Below, piece by piece: positions 50,730-58,327 of a DNA stretch of 64,000 nucleotides (the first letter of the stretch is position 1; each line of letters starts with the position of its first letter). The stretch is from an uncultured Mollicutes bacterium (GTDB taxonomy: Bacteria; Bacillota_I; Bacilli_A; RFN20; CAG-826), in NCBI GenBank assembly GCA_900540385.1, contig UQFY01000010.1, forward strand, positions 8,141-72,140, given 5' to 3'. The position numbers and the translations under genes are program-made. Below the pieces are notes generated by a model. That model made no database searches and was not told where the DNA came from. It was given only the letters and a program-made list of their open reading frames with translations.

Positions 50730-52115
50730 ATGCCTATCTTAGCCGCCTTTATGGTGCCTCACCCAATATCTGCCATTCCGGAAATCGGTAAGGGAAAAGA
50801 AAGCAAGTTGTCTGCGACGGTTGCTTCCTTTAATTTGATTGCTAAGAAAATTGCTCAACTTCAACCTGATACGATTATTTGGATTTCGCCTCATGCTGAA
50901 AGCTATGCGGATTTTTTCCAAATAGCGGATGGAGATGTAGGTATAGGCTCGTTTAAGAAATATGGGGCTCCCGATCTTTCTTTCCGTATGCTCTATGACA
51001 AAATCCTTGCTCGTGAGATCTCTAGAGAATGCAAAATGAATCGTTTGCAGGGCGGAACGGAAAATGGAACAGAAGATGAATTGGACCATGGCACTATGGT
51101 GCCGTTATATTTTGTGAATCGTGAATTTCGTGATTTTTTAAGTGTTCGTGTAGGCGTATCTGGACAATCTTTAGCGGAACATTACCGTTTTGGGCAAATC
51201 ATTAAATCTTCGGTGAATCAATTAGGAAGAAAAGCGGTGGTAATTGCTTCAGGCGACCTCTCACATTGCCAATCGAGGACCGCTTCCTATGGCTATCGCC
51301 CAGAAGGGGCCATATATGATGAGCAAATCATGCGCATCATGACAAAGGCGAATTTTGGAGAACTCTTATCATTTAACCGTTTCTTGCTTGGGGAAGCCAT
51401 TCAATGCGGACATGCCTCATTCACGATTCTTGCTGGCTGTCTTGATAGACAAGATGTGGATTGTCTCCGTTTGTCTCATGAAGCGCCATACGGTACAGGA
51501 TATGGCTTTTGTTGTTTCACCCCAAAAGGAGAAAACCAATCCCGAGCATTTTTGAATCTCTATCAAGAAAGAGAACGTCTCTTAGCCAAAGAAAGAATGG
51601 ATAGGGCAGACGTATATGTTCGTTTGGCTCGTCAAGCCATTGAAACTTTTATCGCCACGAAACGTTTTCTGAAGCCTTCCCAAACATTGCCTCCAGAGCT
51701 TAACAAAGAAAAAGCAGGCGTTTTCGTTACTATCTATCGTGAGGGAGAGCTTAGAGGATGCATTGGCAGTATCAAACCAAGGAAGAAAACGCTGGCAGAG
51801 GAAATTATTGCTAATGCAGTGGCTGCTGCTTATAAGGATGAACGTTTTGAACCTTTAAGCGAAAAAGAACTGGATAGCCTCATTATCGTCGTGGATGTTG
51901 TAAGGAACCTTATCCCTGTTCTGTCTATTACTGATCTAGACTCTCAAAAATATGGTGTCATGGTCGAATTCGAAGAAAAACACGCTGTCCTTTTGCCAAA
52001 ATTACCTGGAATTGATACGCCTGAAAAACAAATTGAGATATGTAAACGTAAGGTGGATATTCCTCCTTACGAAGACGTCGATCTATATCGTTTTGAAACG
52101 GAGCATCACGTATAA
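50730..52115 (+). CDS. AmmeMemoRadiSam protein: Memo/LigB-like domain fused to AMMECR1
   Basis: The 461-residue protein joins two domains. Residues 1-265 are a class III extradiol dioxygenase/Memo-like domain, with MVPHPISAIPEIGKGKE near the start, ISPHAESY near 55, LDHGTMVPLYF near 118 and VIASGDLSHC near 172. Residues 285-461 are an AMMECR1 domain with GVFVTIYREGELRGCIGS and IANAVAAAYKDERFEPL. Such proteins usually accompany a radical SAM enzyme; none is visible here. The gene begins two bases after the acetyltransferase. The chemistry of the system is unknown. Confidence 0.9.
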   Translation: MPILAAFMVPHPISAIPEIGKGKESKLSATVASFNLIAKKIAQLQPDTIIWISPHAESYADFFQIADGDVGIGSFKKYGAPDLSFRMLYDKILAREISRECKMNRLQGGTENGTEDELDHGTMVPLYFVNREFRDFLSVRVGVSGQSLAEHYRFGQIIKSSVNQLGRKAVVIASGDLSHCQSRTASYGYRPEGAIYDEQIMRIMTKANFGELLSFNRFLLGEAIQCGHASFTILAGCLDRQDVDCLRLSHEAPYGTGYGFCCFTPKGENQSRAFLNLYQERERLLAKERMDRADVYVRLARQAIETFIATKRFLKPSQTLPPELNKEKAGVFVTIYREGELRGCIGSIKPRKKTLAEEIIANAVAAAYKDERFEPLSEKELDSLIIVVDVVRNLIPVLSITDLDSQKYGVMVEFEEKHAVLLPKLPGIDTPEKQIEICKRKVDIPPYEDVDLYRFETEHHV

Positions 52116-52118
52116 ATA

Positions 52119-52565
52119 TTAGTGACGGGTTCTACTTCGGTAGGTTTTAGGATAGAGGAATTTGGCCATTTTTAGATATATGTCTCCATCCTTTTCAATA
52201 AATTCCCCATTATTAGAAACGTGATAACCGTTTTTTGAAAAGAAGTCTTTCATCTGTAAGGGAATGAAAACAATTGTCCATCTTCCACCCAATTCTTTGA
52301 TTTTTGTTTCCATAAATTTCAAGGTGTAGCTTCCTACCTTTTTATGGCGGCAATCTTCTCTTACCGTTATGGAAATGATTTCCCATGTTTCGGGGTCAAT
52401 TTCTAAAAAAGAACCGACCCCTATAGGTGTCTTTTGCAAAAATATGGTTAAAAACCAAGGCTTATTTTCGGAAGAAGAAAAGTTATCTCTAGCTAAATAA
52501 GCAACTTGTTTTTCTTCTTGTTTTATTTCTGCTGTTTCTTGATGAGAGAATTTGAAATCAATCAT
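52119..52565 (-). CDS. GNAT acetyltransferase (148 aa)
   Basis: The protein has the GNAT fold pattern: beta strands with FLTIFLQKTPIGVGSFLEID, then the acetyl-CoA loop region ISITVREDCRHKKVGSYTL, where the common R/Q-x-x-G-x-G/A reads RHKKVGS. The end is basic (KTYRSRTRH). The substrate is unknown. On the minus strand TATACT lies six bases before ATG 52565, so the mRNA should be leaderless, and its promoter overlaps that of the divergent membrane gene. Confidence 0.75.
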   Translation of the reverse strand: MIDFKFSHQETAEIKQEEKQVAYLARDNFSSSENKPWFLTIFLQKTPIGVGSFLEIDPETWEIISITVREDCRHKKVGSYTLKFMETKIKELGGRWTIVFIPLQMKDFFSKNGYHVSNNGEFIEKDGDIYLKMAKFLYPKTYRSRTRH

Positions 52566-52566
52566 A

Positions 52567-52595
52567 TTTCAAGTATAGTGGAAAAAGTGTAAAAT
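52567..52595. promoter_or_regulatory. Overlapping divergent leaderless promoters
   Basis: Plus strand: TTTCAA (52567-52572), 17 bases, TAAAAT (52590-52595), seven bases, ATG 52603. Minus strand: -10 TATACT at 52572-52577, six bases before ATG 52565. The two promoters cannot easily be occupied together. Confidence 0.55.
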
Positions 52596-52602
52596 CAATA
52601 AC

Positions 52603-53244
52603 ATGAACAAAGGCGTTTTTCTTCAAAAATTGAAATATCATTATAAAAAGTATCTTTCGATTACTTTTGCTTCCGTAGGTTTAGCTTTACTTGTCGGTGC
52701 TATTGCTTATCTTTTGATTGCAAATAGACAAGACGGGTATTCTGTTTTCGGCTCTATCTGGAACTATCTTATCCTTCTTGTTTCGTTTATTTTCATTCTT
52801 TGCGGAACCGTTTCTGGAACGACTTTGGCTTATTCTGGGATTCTGATGTTTGTCTTTTACATCCTTTGGGATTTTGGTGACTTCATTCTCGTTTTTTTGG
52901 TTGGCAATGGTTCTTTCGAAGAAATGTTTGGAAATTCGGTTTGGAGCATTCTTTATAATGTGGGCTTCCTTTTTGGCAGTATAGCGGCTTTTGTTCTTGG
53001 CATTTTGCTTTACATTCGTTTGAGACAATTCCTTATAGGAAAATATGTTTCCTATGTCGGTTTAAGAAACTTGGCATTGGCTTTCATGATTTTGGCGATT
53101 GTTTTCAATGGCTTCTTTCCAATGCTTATGCTTGTCGCCGAGCCATCTTTGAAAGTGTTCCTTGCTCTTTTGTGCCCTTTTGCCGTTATTTTCGAAGCAC
53201 TTGCTTCCTTTTTCACCGTCACGCGCCTTAAGTCTGAATACTGA
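52603..53244 (+). CDS. Membrane protein with five to six helices (213 aa)
   Basis: I do not recognise this protein. After a basic start (LQKLKYHYKKYL) it has five or six membrane helices with very short loops, such as ITFASVGLALLVGAIAYLLI and VGFLFGSIAAFVLGILLYI. No charged or catalytic motif stands out within the membrane. It has no Shine-Dalgarno sequence and appears to be monocistronic. The tRNA-Thr promoter begins just after its stop codon. Confidence 0.75.
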   Translation: MNKGVFLQKLKYHYKKYLSITFASVGLALLVGAIAYLLIANRQDGYSVFGSIWNYLILLVSFIFILCGTVSGTTLAYSGILMFVFYILWDFGDFILVFLVGNGSFEEMFGNSVWSILYNVGFLFGSIAAFVLGILLYIRLRQFLIGKYVSYVGLRNLALAFMILAIVFNGFFPMLMLVAEPSLKVFLALLCPFAVIFEALASFFTVTRLKSEY

Positions 53245-53249
53245 TATTC

Positions 53250-53278
53250 TTGAAAGAAACCCTGGATTGTTTTATATT
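53250..53278 (+). promoter_or_regulatory. Promoter of tRNA-Thr
   Basis: -35 TTGAAA (53250-53255), a 17-base spacer and -10 TATATT (53273-53278), ten bases before the tRNA. Confidence 0.7.
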
Positions 53279-53287
53279 TATCAACGC

Positions 53288-53363
53288 GCCGACATAGCTC
53301 AGTTGGTAGAGCAACGCACTCGTAACGCGTGGGTCGTAGGTTCGATTCCTATTGTCGGCACCA
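53288..53363 (+). tRNA. tRNA-Thr (CGU)
   Basis: Acceptor GCCGACA/TGTCGGC, D arm TAGCTCAGTTGGTAGAGC, anticodon CGT in CTCGTAA, T arm GGTTCGATTCC, discriminator A, encoded CCA. Confidence 0.95.
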
Positions 53364-53376
53364 ATAATGTGAGATT

Positions 53377-53405
53377 AAGCCTGATGTTTGTGTCAGGCTT
53401 TTTTA
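53377..53405 (+). terminator. Terminator of tRNA-Thr
   Basis: AAGCCTGA-TGTTTGTG-TCAGGCTT followed by TTTT. Confidence 0.85.
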
Positions 53406-53671
53406 CTAAAAGAGGGCATACACTAGGTCGAATTCGAAAGAAAATTTTTCCTAAAGAACATCAATATGATTTCTCTATGCCAAAATAGATTCCTTGCCTT
53501 ACAGGTTTTAGAAACTGAAGTGTAACCCTTCGAAGGCTTTTAAAAGGAATACTCTATCATCCATAATTCGTCAACCATTCTTTCTTGAAATTCTTCTTGC
53601 TGTAAAGAGACTGATATTTTACTTTAAATTTCCTTTTAAAGCGTGTATCTTCTCTAAGGGATATTGATACC
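53406..53671. other. Intergenic region without recognised gene
   Basis: About 265 bases before the FAD dehydrogenase. I see only a 10-base palindrome (TCGAATTCGA near 53428) and a weak aaggga ribosome binding site before ATG 53672. The GTTTTAGAAACT stretch near 53505 is not repeated, so it is not a CRISPR array. Confidence 0.5.
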
Positions 53672-55072
53672 ATGAACAAATATGATGTAATTATTGTCGG
53701 TTGCGGCCCCGCAGGTATTTTCACTGCGTTGGAAATGCTAAAAAAAGGCAGCAAAAAGAAGATTTTAATGATTGAAAAAGGACAAAGCGTGGAACACCGT
53801 TCTTGTCCAAAGGCCAAACTTGGAAAGTGTGTGCACTGCGATCCATGCTCGATTACGACCGGTTTCTCTGGTGCTGGTGCTTTCTCGGATGGAAAGCTTT
53901 CTCTTTCTTCTTCCGTTGGCGGTGCTCTTCCAGAGCTTTTAGGCTATGAAACCATCGATGAACTTATTAAATACGCTGATTCTATTTATTTATCTTTCGG
54001 AGCTGATAAACATATTGAAGGTGAAACGGAAACCGATGAAATTCGTAAGATTCGTCTCCGTAGCATTGAAGCAGGTCTTCGCTTGGTAAATTGCCCAATT
54101 CGTCATTTAGGCACAGAAAAAGCTCATGACATCTATTTGGCCATTGAAAAACATTTAATTGAAAACGGCGTGGAGATTCGTTTCGGATATGAATGTAACG
54201 ATGTTATTTTAGACGGCAAGAAATGCATCGGTGTTAGAGCCCATAAATATCATTCCGAAACCGAAGAAGAAATCTATGCCCACGATATTGTCATCGCCGC
54301 TGGTAGAAGAGGCGCAGACTGGTTGGAAAAGATTTGCGCTAAATACGATATTGCTCATGCTCCAGGACCAGTTGATATTGGCGTTCGTGTCGAAGTTCGT
54401 AACGAAGTTATGGAGCCTCTTAATAAAAACCTTTATGAAGCCAAACTTATTGGCTATTGTGGTCCGTTCAAAGACCGTGTCCGTACTTTCTGCCAAAACC
54501 CTGGTGGTTTTGTCGCTCAAGAGAATTATGATGGCAACCTTGCTGTCGTTAATGGCCATTCCTTTAAAGAAAAGAAATCCCCAAATACCAACGTCTCCAT
54601 TCTTTGCTCCCACAATTTCAGAGAGCCGTTCAACCAACCTATCCTTTATGCTCAAAAGATTGGTGAATTAACCAATATGCTTGGAAATGGTCATATTATG
54701 GTTCAACGTTTCGGTGATATCTTAGACGGCAAAAGAACTTGGCAATATGAGTTGAATCGTTCCAATATCACTCCAACCTTGCCTGATGCGATTGCAGGGG
54801 ACATTACTGCCGCAATGCCATATCGAACAATGACCGATATCATCGAATTCATTAAAGCGGTGGATCATATCGTTCCTGGTTTTGCTTCAAGTGAAACTCT
54901 CTTGTACTCTCCAGAAATCAAATTCTATTCAAATCGTATCAAGATGGATGAACACTTAACAACAAATATTGAGAATCTTTATTGCTTAGGAGATTCTTCC
55001 GGTTGGACAAGAGGACTTATGATGTCTTCTGTCATGGGTGTCGTCTTGGGTAGAAGATTGGCTGCAGAATGA
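53672..55072 (+). CDS. FAD-dependent dehydrogenase (COG2509-like)
   Basis: The 466-residue flavoprotein has the dinucleotide-binding motif VIIVGCGPAGIFTALEML at residues 5-22, a cysteine-rich block (KAKLGKCVHCDPCSITTG) near residue 52 and the family stretch GFSGAGAFSDGKLSLS. The C-terminal FAD motif reads CLGDSSGWTRGLMMSSVMG. This set is typical of uncharacterized FAD-dependent dehydrogenases of COG2509. The substrate is unknown. It is monocistronic and followed by a terminator at 55088-55114. Confidence 0.9.
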   Translation: MNKYDVIIVGCGPAGIFTALEMLKKGSKKKILMIEKGQSVEHRSCPKAKLGKCVHCDPCSITTGFSGAGAFSDGKLSLSSSVGGALPELLGYETIDELIKYADSIYLSFGADKHIEGETETDEIRKIRLRSIEAGLRLVNCPIRHLGTEKAHDIYLAIEKHLIENGVEIRFGYECNDVILDGKKCIGVRAHKYHSETEEEIYAHDIVIAAGRRGADWLEKICAKYDIAHAPGPVDIGVRVEVRNEVMEPLNKNLYEAKLIGYCGPFKDRVRTFCQNPGGFVAQENYDGNLAVVNGHSFKEKKSPNTNVSILCSHNFREPFNQPILYAQKIGELTNMLGNGHIMVQRFGDILDGKRTWQYELNRSNITPTLPDAIAGDITAAMPYRTMTDIIEFIKAVDHIVPGFASSETLLYSPEIKFYSNRIKMDEHLTTNIENLYCLGDSSGWTRGLMMSSVMGVVLGRRLAAE

Positions 55073-55087
55073 AACATTATGCATTCT

Positions 55088-55114
55088 AAACGCGTCTTAT
55101 GGGCGCGTTTTTTC
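55088..55114 (+). terminator. Terminator after the FAD dehydrogenase
   Basis: AAACGCG and CGCGTTT pair around TCTTATGGG, followed by TTTC. Confidence 0.75.
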
Positions 55115-55177
55115 ATATATGGGTCGGCTCTTTTTGAAGAGAAAAGAACTTAAGGGAAGAAAACTTTGAAAATTCCC

Positions 55178-55206
55178 TTGCTTCAATAATTGCACGTCAC
55201 TATAAT
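55178..55206 (+). promoter_or_regulatory. Promoter of tRNA-Val (GAC)
   Basis: -35 TTGCTT (55178-55183), a 17-base spacer and a perfect -10 TATAAT (55201-55206). A small CGACTT/AAAGTCG hairpin lies between it and the tRNA. Confidence 0.8.
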
Positions 55207-55241
55207 AATCAAGCGACTTGCGAAAGTCGTGAAATACGGTT

Positions 55242-55317
55242 GGGTAGTTAGCTCAGCTGGGAGAGCATCTGTTTGACGTACAGAAGGTCAGGAGTTCGAG
55301 CCTCTTACTACCCACCA
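55242..55317 (+). tRNA. tRNA-Val (GAC)
   Basis: Acceptor GGGTAGT/ACTACCC, anticodon GAC in TTGACGT, T arm AGTTCGAGCC, discriminator A, encoded CCA. It complements the tRNA-Val (UAC) at 28953. Confidence 0.95.
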
Positions 55318-55328
55318 ATCGTAAATTG

Positions 55329-55354
55329 ACTCAAGCAAAACTTGAGTTTTTTTA
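55329..55354 (+). terminator. Terminator of tRNA-Val
   Basis: ACTCAAG-CAAAA-CTTGAGT followed by seven Ts. Its right arm overlaps the -35 box of the next gene. Confidence 0.85.
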
Positions 55355-55371
55355 TTTGTTTATCTTAATAT
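55342..55371 (+). promoter_or_regulatory. Leaderless promoter of the HAD gene at 55378
   Basis: -35 TTGAGT (55342-55347) lies inside the tRNA terminator, an 18-base spacer follows, then -10 TAATAT (55366-55371) and exactly six bases to ATG 55378. Confidence 0.55.
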
Positions 55372-55377
55372 TCTCCT

Positions 55378-56028
55378 ATGAAAAAAATAACTTGCGACAC
55401 TATAGTATTCGACTTCAATGGAACCTTAATCGATGATCTAGGCATATGCTTAAGGCTTTTAAACGAGATGCTTATTGAAAAAGGACATCCTGGTAACATT
55501 GATAAAAAGAAATATCTTTCAATCTTCACTTTTCCCGTAATCGATTATTACGCTGAGTCCGGTTTCCATTTTCCAGAAGATGATTTTCCTGCTTTGGCAA
55601 AGGAATTTGATCAAAATTATCGAAACGCTTTCCCATCGTTGCGTTTGTTTCCGGATGTTAAAGACGTTCTAACTTTCTTTAAAGAAAAAAAGAAGCTCAT
55701 CGTTCTTTCAGCCACAAAGCAAGAGAGCCTTGAAGAAGAATTAAAAATCAAGGGTATCTATGATTTCTTCGATAACGTAATTGGCATTAAAGATATCTTC
55801 GGCCGTTCAAAAATTGCTGAAGCGAAAGAATATTTCTCTAAGCAAAAACAAGATTTAAACAACGTCGTTTTTGTTGGAGATACTCTTCACGATAATGAAG
55901 TTGCCAAAGAAATTGGCGGGGCATCCATTCTTATTGCTAGAGGGCATCAAAGTAAGGAAAGACTTCTTAAAGCAGAAGGAGCGCTCGTTTTAGACTCTTT
56001 AAAAGAACTTGAGGCAATTCTCATCTAG
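55378..56028 (+). CDS. HAD phosphatase, phosphoglycolate phosphatase-like
   Basis: The 216-residue protein is a HAD hydrolase of the small-cap (subfamily I) type. Motif I is VFDFNGTLIDD at residues 10-20, with Asn at the place where most members have a second acidic residue or a variable residue; motif II is LIVLSATKQE near 110; motif IV is VFVGDTLHDNEVA near 163. It resembles phosphoglycolate/pyrophosphatase-type members. The substrate is unknown. DUF2188 follows 59 bases later. Confidence 0.88.
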   Translation: MKKITCDTIVFDFNGTLIDDLGICLRLLNEMLIEKGHPGNIDKKKYLSIFTFPVIDYYAESGFHFPEDDFPALAKEFDQNYRNAFPSLRLFPDVKDVLTFFKEKKKLIVLSATKQESLEEELKIKGIYDFFDNVIGIKDIFGRSKIAEAKEYFSKQKQDLNNVVFVGDTLHDNEVAKEIGGASILIARGHQSKERLLKAEGALVLDSLKELEAILI

Positions 56029-56087
56029 TTACTGGTAAATTGGTAATTTATTCATTAAAATAAGGTCAATAAAAGAGGTAAATACAT

Positions 56088-56396
56088 ATGGCAAAAAAGG
56101 TTGAAAAAGTGGAAGAAAAAACTCCTGTAGAAGAAAGCCCTAAAAAAGTAGCTCCTCAAGAGAAAAAAGAAGGCATTAAGGTTTATCACGTCTCCAAAAG
56201 ATCTTTAGATAATAAATGGAAGGTCTCCATTCGTGGTAGTGACAAAGTCATTAAACTCTTTGACACAAAAGTTGAAGCGGAAGAATATTGCACCAGAATG
56301 GCGAAGAACCAAGGTGCTACTCTTCAAATCCATAATTCTAAAGGCGTTAACAAAGGAAAAATTAGCAAAGCCATCGTCAAAGGTGTGAAGAAATAA
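56088..56396 (+). CDS. DUF2188 domain protein
   Basis: The 102-residue protein has a lysine- and glutamate-rich start and a DUF2188 domain: VYHVSKRSLDNKWKVSIRG, then FDTKVEAEEYCTRMAKNQGA and LQIHNSKGVNKGKI. The family is small, widespread and of unknown function. A gaggtaaatac ribosome binding site precedes ATG 56088. Its terminator at 56416-56447 doubles as the promoter region of the next tRNA. Confidence 0.88.
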   Translation: MAKKVEKVEEKTPVEESPKKVAPQEKKEGIKVYHVSKRSLDNKWKVSIRGSDKVIKLFDTKVEAEEYCTRMAKNQGATLQIHNSKGVNKGKISKAIVKGVKK

Positions 56397-56415
56397 GAAA
56401 ACATTGTCGACAAAT

Positions 56416-56447
56416 AAAAGGCTCTCGCTATAATTAAAGAGCCTTTT
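56416..56447 (+). terminator. Terminator with the tRNA-Gly promoter in its loop
   Basis: AAAAGGCTCT and AGAGCCTTTT form the stem. The 12-base loop contains TATAAT (56429-56434), the only good -10 box for tRNA-Gly at 56455. A -35 such as TCGACA lies before the stem. Confidence 0.7.
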
Positions 56448-56454
56448 AAGGCAT

Positions 56455-56528
56455 GCATCTGTAGTTCAGTGGCAGAACCTTAGCTTCCCAAGCTAATGAT
56501 ACGGGTTCGATTCCCGCCAGGTGCTCCA
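56455..56528 (+). tRNA. tRNA-Gly (CCC)
   Basis: Acceptor GCATCTG/CAGGTGC with one T-G pair, anticodon loop TTCCCAA with CCC, T arm GGTTCGATTCC, discriminator T, encoded CCA. Confidence 0.93.
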
Positions 56529-56540
56529 TTAGAAAAGGAT

Positions 56541-56572
56541 AGGTTTGATACAAATTGTGTCAGACCTTTTTT
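56541..56572 (+). terminator. Terminator of tRNA-Gly
   Basis: AGGTTTGATACA and TGTGTCAGACCT form a 12-base stem with T-G pairs, followed by TTTTT. Confidence 0.8.
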
Positions 56573-56587
56573 ATAAGTATGGGAAGA

Positions 56588-56616
56588 TTGAATGCCGACA
56601 CAAAGTTTACTATAAT
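56588..56616 (+). promoter_or_regulatory. Leaderless promoter of the HTH-GNAT operon
   Basis: -35 TTGAAT (56588-56593), a 17-base spacer, -10 TATAAT (56611-56616) and exactly six bases to ATG 56623. No ribosome binding site. Confidence 0.75.
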
Positions 56617-56622
56617 TAAACT

Positions 56623-57363
56623 ATGGCAAAAGAATTAGGCAAAAAAATAAGAACAATACGATTAAAAAGGAATCTAAGCCAAACTGAAATGGCTGATATT
56701 TTAGGTTATTCCGGAAAAGGGATGATCTCTCGCTTAGAAAACGGCTCTGCCGATATGAGCTATGACAAATTAATGCTCCTATTATCAAAGTTTGGCGATG
56801 ATTTTACTGAAGAGGAAAAGATATTAGTTCCAATCGCGAAACAAGATTCATATATACAAACAAAAAGATTGCATATTAAACGTTTGGGTTATAAAGAATT
56901 GGATGATTTGCTCTCTATCGAAGTCAGCAAATTTCAAAGAGAATTCGTAGCAGAAAATTCAATTGCTGTCGCGGAAGCTTACGCTGCTGAAAAAGAAGGA
57001 ACAAAGACCGAATGCTTTGTTGCTTATGAAAACAACAAACCCATTGGGTTTGTGTCCATCGCTTTTGGATCAATTGCTGCTGAAGGAGAAAAAGAATGGA
57101 TGAGAGAATCCTACTGTTTGTGGCGAATCATGGTCGACTCGATTTTTCAAAACAAAGGATATGGTGGAGAAATATTAGACGCTGTTATTGAATGGTGTTC
57201 CTCTATGCCTTTAGGAAAGTCAGAGAAAGTATATACAAGCTGTTATAAAAACAATACTCAAGCGATCAATCTATATCATTCTCGCAGATTTGTAGAAACT
57301 GGCGAAACCGTCGATGGGAAGATTGTTTTATCAAGGATTATTGAGGAGAGACACGATGAATAA
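56623..57363 (+). CDS. HTH (XRE) domain fused to GNAT acetyltransferase (246 aa)
   Basis: Residues 5-60 are an XRE-type helix-turn-helix (RLKRNLSQTEMADILGYSGK, then SRLENGSADMSYDKLMLL). Residues 75-240 are a GNAT acetyltransferase with CFVAYENNKPIGFVSIAF and the acetyl-CoA loop QNKGYGGEI near residue 175, then NNTQAINLYHSRRFVETGE. The fusion suggests a DNA-bound or self-regulating acetyltransferase. Its end overlaps the RhuM-like gene by eight bases, so the two act together. Its target is unknown. Confidence 0.85.
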   Translation: MAKELGKKIRTIRLKRNLSQTEMADILGYSGKGMISRLENGSADMSYDKLMLLLSKFGDDFTEEEKILVPIAKQDSYIQTKRLHIKRLGYKELDDLLSIEVSKFQREFVAENSIAVAEAYAAEKEGTKTECFVAYENNKPIGFVSIAFGSIAAEGEKEWMRESYCLWRIMVDSIFQNKGYGGEILDAVIEWCSSMPLGKSEKVYTSCYKNNTQAINLYHSRRFVETGETVDGKIVLSRIIEERHDE

Positions 57364-58255
57364 ATATGAAATTGTGAAGTTTGAGCAAGGTGATCTCGCT
57401 TTAGATGTTAATGTGTCCCCGGCGGAAGAAACGGTGTGGTTATCTTTGAATGAGATTTGCCTTTTATTCGGAAGAGATAAATCGGTTATTTCAAGACACA
57501 TTAAAAACATATTTAAAGAAGGTGAATTGACCGAAAAGGAAACTGTTGCAAAAAATGCAACTGTTCAACACGAAGGCGGAAAATTGGTTACCAGAAATAT
57601 TGATTATTATAATCTTGATGTAATTATTTCCGTTGGCTATCGTGTGAAATCTCAAAACGGAATTGTATTTAGAAGATGGGCAAATTCAGTTCTTAAAGAA
57701 TATTTGTTAAAAGGATATGTGATTAACGAAGAAAGAACTCTAGTGACTAATGAAAACTATGTCAATTTAATTCATAAGGTCGAAGGAGTGCTAGAAAAGA
57801 AAGTAGATGAATTAGACAATAGAGTCACAAAAATAGAAGAATCGCATGTGGCGGAAAGAGAAAAAATCTTCTTTGACGGTCAATTCTTTGATGCCCGTGT
57901 GTTTCTAAAAGAATTATTTATCAAAGCGGAAAAAGAGATAATTCTAATAGACCCCTATGCTGATATCTTAGCCTTGGATTATATTAAGGCAAAAAGTAAT
58001 GGCGTCGTTATCAACTTATTCATTTCATCAAAAGCAAAATTATCTAAAGAAGATGTTAACTCATTCAACAATCAATACGGTGGCTTGTCCGTTAAGATTA
58101 ACGATGCTTTTCACGATAGATTCTTGATTATCGATGAACGCATTTGCTATTCATTGGGCGCTTCCCTTAATTACGCTGGCAAAAAAGCATTTGCTATTAC
58201 ACAAATAGAAAATATCACTTTTATTGAAACTTTAAAGAAACGATTACTAGCTTAA
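57356..58255 (+). CDS. RhuM-like protein with C-terminal PLD-like domain (299 aa)
   Basis: Residues 1-125 match the RhuM virulence family (VWLSLNEICLLFGRDKSVIS, then HIKNIFKEGEL, then NLDVIISVGYRVKSQNG and FRRWANSVLKEYLLKGY). A coiled-coil linker follows (near 135-165). The last 120 residues look like a phospholipase D-type domain: ILIDPYADILALDYI, then FHDRFLIID near residue 263 and SLGASLNYAGKKAFA. In the H-x-R-x4-D motif arginine stands where HKD enzymes have lysine. Start ATG 57356 is chosen because it begins the conserved RhuM start. Members often occur on mobile or defence islands; the function is unknown. Confidence 0.85.
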   Translation: MNKYEIVKFEQGDLALDVNVSPAEETVWLSLNEICLLFGRDKSVISRHIKNIFKEGELTEKETVAKNATVQHEGGKLVTRNIDYYNLDVIISVGYRVKSQNGIVFRRWANSVLKEYLLKGYVINEERTLVTNENYVNLIHKVEGVLEKKVDELDNRVTKIEESHVAEREKIFFDGQFFDARVFLKELFIKAEKEIILIDPYADILALDYIKAKSNGVVINLFISSKAKLSKEDVNSFNNQYGGLSVKINDAFHDRFLIIDERICYSLGASLNYAGKKAFAITQIENITFIETLKKRLLA

Positions 58256-58259
58256 AGCT

Positions 58260-58305
58260 ACCATTACACCTGTACAAATATGGTCTTTCGAACCATTACA
58301 CCTGT
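58260..58305 (+). repeat. Pair of 14-base direct repeats
   Basis: ACCATTACACCTGT occurs at 58260-58273 and again at 58292-58305, just after the RhuM gene stop codon. The spacing is about three helix turns. It could be a protein-binding pair or an island boundary. Confidence 0.55.
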
Positions 58306-58327
58306 GGGTTAAGGATATTGAGAATAT

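Noticed and set aside
53495..53530. CRISPR repeat or tracrRNA fragment (GTTTTAGA stretch)
   Set aside because: It occurs once, has no spaced copies and no cas gene is near.
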